Assembly (NCBI GenBank): GCA_035610365.1
Contig: CM069434.1
Location: forward strand, 102,846,806-102,910,805
Source of the DNA: Aquatica leii
Taxonomy: Eukaryota > Arthropoda > Insecta > Coleoptera > Lampyridae
Length of the DNA: 64,000 bases
Direction of reading: 5' to 3'
In this document: positions 13,401 to 25,400 of the stretch, piece by piece
How the letters are laid out: each line of letters begins with the position of its first letter
Numbering within the stretch: position 1 is the first letter of the stretch
Translations under genes and position numbers: made by a program
The notes under the pieces: model-generated
The model's input: only the letters and a program-made list of their open reading frames with translations
Database searches by the model: none
Told to the model about the DNA's origin: nothing

Positions 13401-16400
13401 ATTGCAAAACAAGGATCACGCTTGTATCAGTAAAAACAAAACTTGAAAATACAGTGAGAACGGTTTATGAACAAAACAAGGATAGGACTATAAAAAAGAA
13501 AAATCAATTCTAATATCAAAAGCAAAGAAAAAAAATATTGACACAGAAAAACGATCGAAACATCGTGTGAAAACAAAAGAGTTTGAATCTTTGAATAGCA
13601 CTTGTTACTAATGCTTTTGATATTGGTAAAAAACAATTGGTTTTGATGAATAGTAATTATTTCTTTTGTTAAAAATTATAGAACCATGCCCAATTAGATT
13701 ACAGGTTTTTGGCATAGAAATTTGCACCGAACATTACGACACAATTCGAATAATTAAGTAGCAAAGTTTTTTATGATTATGTCATCATAAGCATATTTAA
13801 TTTAAAATTATCAAACTGTGTTATTTTATAGTACTGACAACAATTAGTCTGCCCAGTTTCAGATTAAAATATTGTCTGAGGAAGGAAGTTGCCCAGCTCT
13901 TACTAAACAATTTTGAATGGAACTATGCAATCCCTCGCTGACCACTTAGCAACCACGAGCATCATTCGGTCAAATTGAAAGCGTTGTAGTTTGTAGATAA
14001 GACGCTGTGGTTCTAGTATTTCAAAAAAAGGTGACAAGGAAAAAATCTAGTAATGACTGAGACATCGAAAGAACTTGAATCGATTTAATACACACTCTGG
14101 GTAAAATTTAAAATTTATTTATACTAAGCGGCATGAAGGTTTAGCTACTCAGAGGTAGTAAATTATTAAAGTTTAAAAAAAATATAAACACAATTTTTAT
14201 TTAATAATGTGTTGGCCTCTCCCGATTGGCTTTACACTCCCTTACTCTTCGTGGCATCGATTCCAGCAGGTGGTCGATTTCCTCTTGAGTTATTGTATCT
14301 CAAGCAACTTGGAATTCATGTCGGAGAGCTTCCTGTGTCTGTGGAGGATGCGCTAAGTTTCTCAGTCTTCTACCCATAATGTCCCACACGTGTTCAATAG
14401 GCGAAAGGTCGAGAGATCTGGGTGGCTATATGAAAAGATTAACATTGACCTCTTCAAATTAGTCGATAGAGTGTCTTACTATGTAAGGTCCGGCATTATC
14501 ATCCTGGAAAAGTGAGTCTTCCAACTCGTTTACATATTGCCGGGTGCTGCCATTAAACATTGCGCCGTTTTCCACATATTCGTCTAACTCTCATAGGGCC
14601 ATCATTCATCCCTAAACATAAATTAGGATTCATAACTAAAGACTACTCTATGACATTTCAAATTCCATTGGAGTCGCAACCTACACCACTTCTTACGTTG
14701 ATGTCGGTGTTGAGCCGTTAGTGGTACCACGTACCACAAGATGCGGCCGATAGGATTGCAATCCGAAACTTCTGATTCAACGGTAAACTGATCAAAGGAT
14801 TACAGAACTACCTTTTTTATTTAACCATTAATCGACGATGGATCTGGTACTAGAAAATCGGTCTCTTATTGTCATGGGTCGAAGATGACTGTCCTGCACC
14901 TCATCGGTTTGCTTCTGTCCCCCAGTTTCTTGTCTACGACGATTCTGATTTTCCATATCCTATGCTTGATAACAGTGCATGATAGTGGATTGGTTCCGGT
15001 TAAAACGATTTGCAATTTCCTTGTACAAAAAAACAGTAGAAACAAAAAAAAATGTCAGGCATGCCGTTACCACTTGATCCATTTGAATAAAAATTTAATC
15101 ATTTACTATTAATACCCTTTTTTGGTGTAGCAGTTTCAATGTCACAGAGTATAGTTAAAAAATGCAATGTAGTTAGCAAAAAAAGACATGAAACATGAAA
15201 TTGCGACAAAAGTGCCTCTTGGTTGTAGATTCTGAAAGTGCTAAAATATGACAAAAACTTTTGGAAATGTCCCAGTATGGAATAGTTTCCCATAAACGTT
15301 TTTATAATTAACCTATATCGTTTTTTTATAGATCAAAGCATAATTATGAAGAAAAAGATTAGACAGACAAATAATTTGCGTGAGTGTGTAAAAATTAAGC
15401 TGAGAAAATTATGCAAAATAATTCATTTTTTTTTCTTGAAGAAAATATAAACAGATTTCAGACAGTAACAGCAAATTTCGTAAGGTTTCTCAAAAACAGT
15501 TTATATTAAAACGCATAGAAATTTTGAGATCATTTAAAGCGATTACCGAGAGGGACATAATCTTCTATCTACAGATACTATGAGAATATAAACGGTAATC
15601 GCTGAAAATTGTAAGTAAGTCTTAAGTAAGAAAAATTTGTCGGTCTAAGTAAATTACTTAACGCGTGTGCCAGTGTAAATAAATAGTGTAGATAAATAAA
15701 AGTGAAAGATATCAGCGGACAGTGTTTATAAATATCTAGTGATAGTCATATATAAATTACTCATAACTTGTTTTTCTTAAATATCGTTAGCTGTACCTTT
15801 TATTCGTGTAAGTTGTATTAAAAATTAGTGCGAACAAGAGTAAGAATGTATAATTCCTGTTATGAGAAATGATTTCAAAAGAATTACATTTAGTAGTAGT
15901 CGTAGAGAAATACATTTTATTGAAGACAAGGTCGGTATAAAAAAGAATTTAAGATTATCAAATTATGATTATAAGCGACTTTCGGCTTAGATCGCGTCGT
16001 AGTTTAATACCCAGACTTTTTAGGCTTGGTCCTAGTGTGTCCTTGAGAGCCAATTGTCGTTCGTGAACAAACTGTCGTTTCGCAAGACATTGCAACTTGC
16101 ATCTTTAGAGTGGTAAATGAAACTCTAATAGAGAGATTTTCAAGTTTCCCTAGTATTTGGTCTTCAGTTAAATCACAACCGTCGGGTACACCAGGTTCAA
16201 TAAAACATTCACCATTGTTCACTTTGGTCGACTTAAAACGCAAAAAATGGCTAGTTAACGGATTTAAATGCATAATTTTTCCTATAAACCATTTAGTCTG
16301 GCCATCCTTGCATTCTACAGGAAAACTGACCACTATCTAATCGTTTATTTGCAACTCTGTGAGCGCAGTTGCAAAAACATTTTTTTAAATTTTACCATTC

Positions 16401-19400
16401 CATAAAACTTCCTTTCTCAGAAAACGACTGAGTGGCAATCCATCCGAGCTGTTTGACAGTTCATTTTTGATTTTGTTTTTATTTATAATGTTTAGGTTTT
16501 CACTTTGATCACTTATCACTTATGTTACAAAGATATTCCATATCCGAATGGTCTGAAGGTGAGCTTATCTTGAATTATTTTTCGACGAATCAAAATAATT
16601 TGAAGATCCACCCAAATCTTCATTAGAATGATCAAAACCTGAGACACTTTTTCCAGGTGTTACGGCTATTTTTGTTCTTCTTTGTCGTGGTTTGCTTCCT
16701 GAATCATTTCGCATACTCTGAAGCAGTTTAATGAAAGTGTCACTCACATGATCATAAGAGTCATTAGAAAAAGCACTTGAACGAATCTTCTTTAAAACTG
16801 CATCTTTATCAAGGGGCACAATACTACAAGCTTAAAAATCCTGCTTGGATATTTTTTGTTGAGTTTGCTTCGACCTTCTCAAGAAGCTGTTTTAATAAAT
16901 GTGAAAATCTTGGTTTGGGTATTGCACATTCTCTTTTCCCATCGGTCTTTTTCCAATGTTCTAGAAGCTAAGGGTTGTAATAAAAGCGTCGAGTTGACCG
17001 GTAGGAAAATGAAGCGGATGTTTTCCGCTCGACACTTTATAATACATTCTATGGTGAGATGAAAGGTTGTCCCCTATAAGTATTTTGAGCTCATCCAGTC
17101 CTCTGCAATAAGGTACTACAATAGTATTAATCCAGTCTTAGAAACAGCGAGCATCCAAATTATCTAGAAGCTGTTTGATTGTATCTGGCTCCCTTAACTC
17201 CTTTTAATGTCCATGACTCATAGAAATGCAACGATTTGTAAAAGACGTGGGAAGGAAGGAGATCTCCAGATGCGGTTGCGGCCATCATAATGGATGTTGC
17301 AGATTTACTATGATTAAAGACTCTTTCTGGTTACTTGCAACCTTTTCTCACTATGACTTTTTTTCTTTCTGGGTCGCCCGCTAGACTCGTTTCGTCATAG
17401 TTTATAATGTGCGTTGATGGTATGTCTCTTAGTAAGAAGGAATATGCAAAATCTCTTTTTGTTTAAATATTGTTTCACATTCATTTGCAGATTAAATTTG
17501 TCTATTGGATAACTCCATTTAGCAGCAACCTTGTGAGCCTAATGCTGTTTGCTCTCACTGATTTTTCATGTTTCCACCTGATGTCTTGTGTCAATGCAGC
17601 ACATATCTTTGTATCCTAAACAGATCCTGAGCTCTCTGATAAGGCATTCCATTTTTAATGGCTTCCAAGGCGATGTTAAATGTTTCTTGGTCAAGTTTCT
17701 TGTATCTCTTGGTCCTCTTATAGCGTTTGTATGAACGGGGATTGATTTTTTTGCTGTTTGTATTAACCACAAAAATTAAAAACAAAAACAGTACGATAAA
17801 TTATCACTTTCTCAGGTAAAGTTCTGCAGAACTAAAGCGCTAACTTCACACCATAAAAATACCATTGACCTACTAAGTGCCTAGAATAACCAGATACATC
17901 TTTTAATCACAAAACAACCATTGAACCTGTTTTTTTTATTCAAATTTGGAAAATAATGAATTTAACTTTAGAATGCCAATTATCGTCTCTTTTTGAACTT
18001 AAGTCTCTATGCATCACATTTTACGGTAAGTATTGAGATCAGCACCCAGAAGTTTGGAAGAAAAAGAAAAGACATGCTCACGGGTTGTAATGTTGCAAAC
18101 ATAACGGACACAAGAGTTGAATGCAACGTTAAGGCGGTGACGGGACATTGGGGTCAACATTAAAAAGATAAGGTCACAATAGAGAAAGAATGGGAGGATT
18201 AATTAAAAAAAACCAATTGGTAACGAATAGATTCTTGAGTAAATTTTGACAGTATACGAATTCCTTAACATTCCAAATGCTTCATAAGCGTTGAGATCAT
18301 TCACGATTTTATAAACCATTTCTCTTTCTTTAATAATTATTGATATTTGTAGATTAAACTAAGGGGTGCCAGGATCTCTCACCTTAATACTTTAACAGGA
18401 GCAACTTAATCAAGTAAGTAGATGATCATTCCCGGGAATCTCTCCATCATTCAATCAAGATCGCCTACTACACATGCTGCATCCCATGGGATTTCAGCAG
18501 CGCATTGTAATCACATCTCGTTACAGATGTTTTTCAGCTGACGGGTTTCATACAATATGTTCCTAGCTTTTCTCTTTTTTAAATTATAGGCGCAAAATAG
18601 CATAGAGTGTGCTGATGCACCAGGGATATCAAATTGCTCATAGGATAAGACTCGGGAAGAGTTCTTTGTCAGGTAAGATTAGGAAGAACAGGAGGAAACC
18701 GGAGAGACCCAAATAGAAATATAGAGAACCCAAAAAATAGGCAAAATGCAACGAGGCGAGTTTGGTTGGAGATAGCATATTTATACTAAAGTCTTCCAGA
18801 ATCAGAGCATGGTCATACGATGACAGCACAGTCAACAGAATATCTTCAAAGTATATTAGAGTGAGGTGCCCGAAGACGATAGACTACTTCAACCAACATA
18901 AACGATCTACTGAAGTCTTGCTCAGCAATCAGGTATTCAATAATAAAACTAGCAGCAGAATATAGAAGAACTTTACATTTAATGTCGGATTTTACATGTT
19001 AGCCAACACCACGTCTTCTTCTTTCAGTCCTATCATTACGCACCAGAGATTAACCTGGAATAGCGACTAAGCTATTGTGTAAGCGTAGAGAACAAAAGTT
19101 TACATTATCTCTAATCATTTCTATATTTGAAGGCAAACTTTGAGCATTCAAATGAGAAGCATAAATTGCACGAGGATGATTACAACATAGTTTTTTCAAT
19201 GTATCACTCGTAGGCAATGTGACCGAGAACAGCAGAACAGAGGATTTTGAGTTATTATGCTCAGGTGAAAGAAGAGAGTTGGTAACATTCTGAAAAAGAA
19301 GAGGAAAACTGGAAGTTTCTGTAAGACTAAACATTGCTAACACACAAATTGATAAAATATGACTAAAAGTTATATCAAAAATTATTTTTAATCTCTCACA

Positions 19401-22400
19401 GGGAATTTAAGTAGATAATCTTAAATTCTCATCAATATGCAATTGCTTATCATCAAGAAAATTTAATGTAGAAAAAAATTGTCTATTATTTGGACAAATA
19501 GTTTAGGTTATGCAATTGTGTTTTTTCAAAACAAAATAAAATACGCTTTTGTGTAAGCCGTTAGCGAGGAGTTTAGTACGTTCGTCTACGAGGTAGGTAA
19601 GTACCTTTCCGGAAAGCGGGATTTTTCAAAATTATTTACTATCGTAAACATGTCAACGAATAGCGCTGTTAGTTAAATATTGTTTTTTAAAACGCGTGAA
19701 CAAGATTGTTTTGAATTTGTATATCAGCTTTGTTGACATCATTCATTTATTGCCTATTCTTCTGCAAGACACAAAAAAAATGTCAAAAACTCAAAATCTG
19801 CACGTGAGAAGCAGCGCGGGTAAGCTAGTTTACCAATAAATTAAAAGAATATACGAAAATACGAGTCATCAGCAGCTGAAAAACGTAAGTGAAATGTTGC
19901 AAAATCAAACTCTGATGCTCGATGCATCAAATCAACAACATTCACCAATAGATGTCATACTTTTAAAATTTTCCTTTATAGTGTCGTGCGGTGTTGAACG
20001 TGTCTTTTCAGAATACAAAAACATTCTTGCCGACAACAGACGTAAATTTACATTTGAAGTTTTATCGCTTCATGTAATTATTAAATGTAATCAAGATCTA
20101 TCTAATAATGTATTATCTATAGTATAGGTATTAAGTAATAAAACTTATCGCAGACAGATACTTTAAATGCCTTTAAGTGCATATTTTTAATGGTTTTCGT
20201 GCGTAGGTACTTTTATACATAACTATGCGAAGTCTAATCATTGAAATTGAAATATAGCACAACAAAAACGTAGTTATAATTTTCTTTCTTTATTGTTATT
20301 TTCTACAGGTAATTAATACGTTACTTACATTAGAATGTTTTTCGGGTTTGGACCGTGTCATTGTTGTTGTAACCGAAGTTCCCAACGTTTCGCCCACTTT
20401 CGTAAGGGGCTTCCTCAGGGCGTGAGATAAATCGCAAAACTCAAACAAGAAACCGAAATCTAACTAAAAACTTCTCAAAAGTTAGGTTATCCACTTGTGA
20501 AACAAGCCACAATCTAAACTCTGAAAAGATAAGAAAGAAAACTTTAACTTGAAAAAGCAAACGAAAATCTAACAAAGAACCATTACCGAGTTAGGTAATC
20601 AACTTGTGAACCAAGCCAGATTCTAAACTCCGTAAAAGTGACTTAAGAAGAAATATTCTCCGTATATAAAGGAAAAGGATCGTCACGGATGGTTAAGTAG
20701 TAATTTTTCGGTTGCTCCCAAACGTATTTCTAAAAAACATATTTTATATGCTGTTGAGTCTTCTGTAAGACATCTTCCTCGCCACATTTCAGATCCCATA
20801 CGTATTAACACTGGCAAAATCCTTGAATCATCTAAAATTCCTAAATCCAACATTTCTAAGTCGGAAGAGTCAGCTCTAAAAAGTTTTCGTAAGAACCCTG
20901 ATATTATTGTTCTTCCAACCGACAAAGGCAACGCCACTGTAGTTTTGAACCAAATTGATTATGTTACAAAAATCAATTCTATTTTGTCTGAGGAAACTTA
21001 CGCTCTTCTAACTCACAACCCCACTTCGAAGATTGAACGTGAGGTCAGCCAAATCATCAAATCTTCAAAAAATCTATCTCCTGAAACTAAACGTCGGCTT
21101 ACCGCACCAAATTCTAAACCACCTCGTCTATACGGACTTTCCAAAATTCACAAACAAGGTATTGCTTTTCGACCTATCTTCAGTACTATCCAATCTCCTA
21201 CCTACAAGCTAGCCAAGTTCGTGTCCAACATTCTTTGCGAGTTTACAGGTAACACCTCTTCTCGCATCGTCAACCCTCAGCATTTTATTCAACGTCTAGA
21301 AACTATAAAACTTGAACCCCAAGATCTTCTCGAGAGCTTTAATGTTACTTCACTTTTTACTAAAGTTCCTATTAAGGATTCGCTTATTATCATCAAACAG
21401 ATTCTGTCTCAACATGGCAAGGACTTGAGTTTGGTTTCTCTTACTGATAAGTGTCTATCCTCTACTTACTTCCAATTTGTTAACAAATTTTACGATCAAG
21501 TTTCTGGTGCTGCTATGGGTTCTCCTCTACCACCTGTTGCAGCTAACATTTTTATGGAATCCTTTGAAACGGTTGCTTTGGAATCATCAGTATTAAAACC
21601 TAAAGTGTGGTTTAGGTATGTTGACGACACGTTTATTGTTTGGTCTCATGGTCATCTTGAATTGTCTAAGTTTCTTGATCATCTTAACAATCAACACTTA
21701 GATATCAAATTTACTATGGAAATCGAAAGTAATGGTTCTCTTCCATTTCTTGACGTTCTTGTGACTTGTAAGTCCGACGGACTTTTGTGCCATTCTGTCT
21801 ATCGCAAACCCACCCATACGGACAGATACCTTCCTGCTTCGTCTCATCATCATCCTGCACAGAAACGTTCTGTTATTGAATCTTTGGTTCATCGTGCCTT
21901 TTCTACTTGCCAACCTGAGAATCTAGACTCGGAACTCCGTCATCTTACTAGAACCTTAGTGAACAATGGTTATGTAAAGCGAGTTATTAATCGTCGTCTA
22001 CATCCACGTACTCGATTACCTAAGGACATCTTTATTCCCGAATCCAACCCGAAATTGGCGTTTTTACCCTACATTCACAAGGTTTAAGATCATACAGGGA
22101 AACTCCTTCGTAAGAATGGTATTAAACCCATATTCAACTCGACAGGCAAAATCTCTCAGATTCTTCCCTCTCCCAAAGACAAATTTCCTATACTTTCATC
22201 TCAAGGTGTATACCAAATTCCTTGTTCATGCGGTTTAGTATACATTGGTAAAACCGGTCGTTCCGTCATTACTCGCATTTCAGAACATGATCGTTGTATA
22301 AGGAAAACGTATATTTCCAAGTCTGCGGTTCTACTACAGGTCACAAGATAGATTTTGATATTTCGTTGATTGCGAAATGTCCATTCTTTTTCAACAGGAA

Positions 22401-25400
22401 ATTCAGAGAGCATAGAAATCATCAAACACCCCAATAACTTCAATCGCGATCATGGTTTCGAGTTATCCCCTCTTTGGTTCCCGGTCATTAATCATTTATC
22501 GAAAACACGCCCCTTATCAACGGTAACCCAATCAGAGTCGAGCTTTTAACCATCCGTGACGATCCTTTTCCTTTATATACGGAGACTGTTTCTTCTTAAG
22601 TCACTTCTACGGAGTTTAAAATCTGGTTTGTTTCACAAGTTCATTACCTAACTCGGCAGTGGTTCTTTGTAGATTTTCGTTTGCTTTTTCAAGTTATCGT
22701 TTTCTTTCTTATCTTTTCAGAGTTTAGATTATGGCTTGTTTCACAAGTGGATAACCTAACTTTTGAGAAGTTCTTAGTTAGATTTCGGTTTCTTGTTTGA
22801 GTTTTGCGATTTATCTCACGCCCTGATGAAACCCTTTACGAAAGTGGGCGAAACGTTGGCAACTTCGGTTACAACAACAATGACACGGTACAAACCCGGA
22901 AGACATTCTAATGTTAGTATAGATTCCGGCCGTGGAAGCCTTCGCTATTATAATACGTTACTTGTTTCCAAAAATAAAAACTATTTTTGTACAAGTTGTA
23001 TGTTTAATTTGTTCCTTTATTTCCATTTCAGTATAGACAGAAAAGAGTTGAAGCTTAACCTTCTGCTCTGAAAACAGTTGTACAAAACAAAATGTATTAA
23101 CTTGTAGGTACTTTGCTTTTTTGAAGCCACTAAACAATATTGTGCAATAATGTCCAATATAAATCATTGACTAAACATTACTAGCGCGTGATCAAGATTA
23201 TTCGCAAACCACGTGATCTGTTTGTTTACTTTTTGTATGAGTGTTTACTGTGTTGCCTATACTACAAGGTCACGTGGTTTGAGACTAATCTCGCTCTCAC
23301 GGTACTACTACTGCTGGTTTGGTGAGGGTTAACGCTCATTTAAAATATTGTTTCACTCATATGTGTTTGAGCTGTAGCATATGTTTTGTTAAAAGCTTCA
23401 TACTATTCAATGCATTGTCAAAATTTAACATCGGTTACGCGTATTGGCACTAGTGTTAACCACTTAATTCTGTCAGTAAAAAAACCTTATATTTTGTATA
23501 AACAATAGCGTTTAGAAAAACTGTTTTTTATTTTTAAAAATAGTTACGCTTCTTTTTACCTAAGGTAAGTTTTTGAAACTATGGTTCAATTCATTTGTAA
23601 AACTTTTTTTTCTAGTTCGAGTGTACAATAGAACTAATTATTAATATGTTTGGTTTTACAAAAAGTTAATTTTTTTAATCATGTAAACTACGTGTGTATT
23701 AGCTTTTTAAAAGGATATATACAAAGTGATGGTCATTATAATGACAACAATTTTGATTGAAAAAAGTCAGTAGTAATAACGCGTTAAGAGCAAAAACAAA
23801 CAATTATGAAACAGATTTACTGTAATTAACTTTATATTACAACCGGAAAATCCTTCTTTTTTTGTATAATCTATTCAGGTAGAGAGGACAATAAAGGTTA
23901 ATCAATTCTTTACAAAACGCCGGTAATAGTTGGAATTGCAAATTTTGAGAAATTTAAAAATAGTTTTTATTTACATTACTTATAATTGCAATACTGTCGT
24001 TACAATAATTTGCGCTTACAGGAAATAAGAATGGTAAAGATCAATGCTTGATTTTATCGTATATCAAATATTGGCGCTATCAAAACTTCAGTGAAGCGAT
24101 AGTAAAAGCAATAGAATTAAAAAACATTTTCATAGCCGCTATAAAACTTATTACGTAGATAAAGTGATTTTTGTATTGGACCAATGATATATTTTATTAA
24201 CACTGTATATGCTAATTAATAACATAAACAATTACTCAAGGTTTTCAAATCTATGGTTTAGTGTATTAGGTATGACCCTTCATACAAATCAGTTTAATGT
24301 ATGCATTTGAGTCAACTTTTTTACATGTTCAAAAAAAATTATAATTTGTACATACCTCGGTTTTATAGCCCATTATGGTTAATACTTGAAAATTTAGTTC
24401 CCAACTTAAAATAAATTATTTATAAATCACAGTTTTAATACTCGTACAAAAATTCACTAGTTTTTGTTATTGTATTCATAAAACGTCACCAATCAAAAAT
24501 CGCGTATTACTTTTTCAAACATCGAACTACTACTCTTGAAAGTTCTATGGTGTATGGCTTAGAAACCAGATGTTGGATTGGATTATCCATACGTAAAGAA
24601 CGAGAGAGAAAGTTAGATCGGAGGGGTACTGTACTCGAAGAAAAAAGGAAGGATACTGCGGTTTTTATTTGTACCCAGTTCTGTACGAAGTTGAAGTAAC
24701 GGAATTATATAACACGTGGTTTTTGCAAACAAATTTACGTGCGTTTTGTAGCACAAAGCGCACCTGACCACGTTTCTTCGAAAAAACACCCCACGCGTTT
24801 TTTTGCACTTTTTATGCAATGTTATATAGATAATAAAAAATCGTAGATTTTAAAACAAAGACAAGCGGGGCAAAGACCTGTTTGAGTAACTGCAATTGCG
24901 TTAATTGGATTGCACTTTATCAGTGTCACTTTCATTAATAAAATTGCAATGGGACGGTCGTTACTTTGCGACAAATATTTAATTAATTACTAATTTTAGA
25001 AACGTCAATCTTGAATTAATATAGTAATCGATTTTTCTTAAGGATCGTTTGTCATACTTATATAACTCTATGCGTGGGTACATAAACACGTGCGTTTTTT
25101 TTGGTCGAAATTTTAAAAGTAATTAGTAATGAAGGCAAGCGCTAATGTAATCTGAGTGGGTTTCAGTGCATTTTTGGCAAACCTTTAACTGATGTTTATT
25201 TATGTTTCAATTGACTTTCAAATAACCTTAAAGAACATAGTTCGACTGAATTGTAGAAACCTGAACTTTTTAACGATAATCCGATATCTTAGCGTCGTTT
25301 TATTAATATTACTGACGTTACTTACCGCTTCTTCTTTAGCCGTTAGTGCAGTCGAAGGATCTGAATTGTCCTTCTTTTCTAAACCTTTTGCCTGTAGGAG

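Larger units (their letters stand above)
20327..22950 (+). mobile_element. near-complete Penelope-like element with inverted terminal arms
   Basis: Flanked by an identical 13-bp duplication TAATACGTTACTT at 20314-20326 and 22951-22963. The internal RT-endonuclease region is bracketed by two arms of about 370 bp in inverse orientation (20328-20695 and 22546-22915). They share the motifs ATTAGAATGT, TGTCATTGTTGTTGTAACC, CGTTTCGCCCAC and GATCCTTTTCCTTTATATAC. The right end extends about 35 bp beyond the arm. It lies antisense in intron 2 of the glucose transporter. Both orientations of long terminal repeats are known for Penelope-like elements. Confidence 0.88.

Noticed and set aside
24613..24819. 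68-codon minus-strand frame with several cysteines
   Set aside because: Cysteine spacing fits no zinc-finger pattern; no flanking coding signal.
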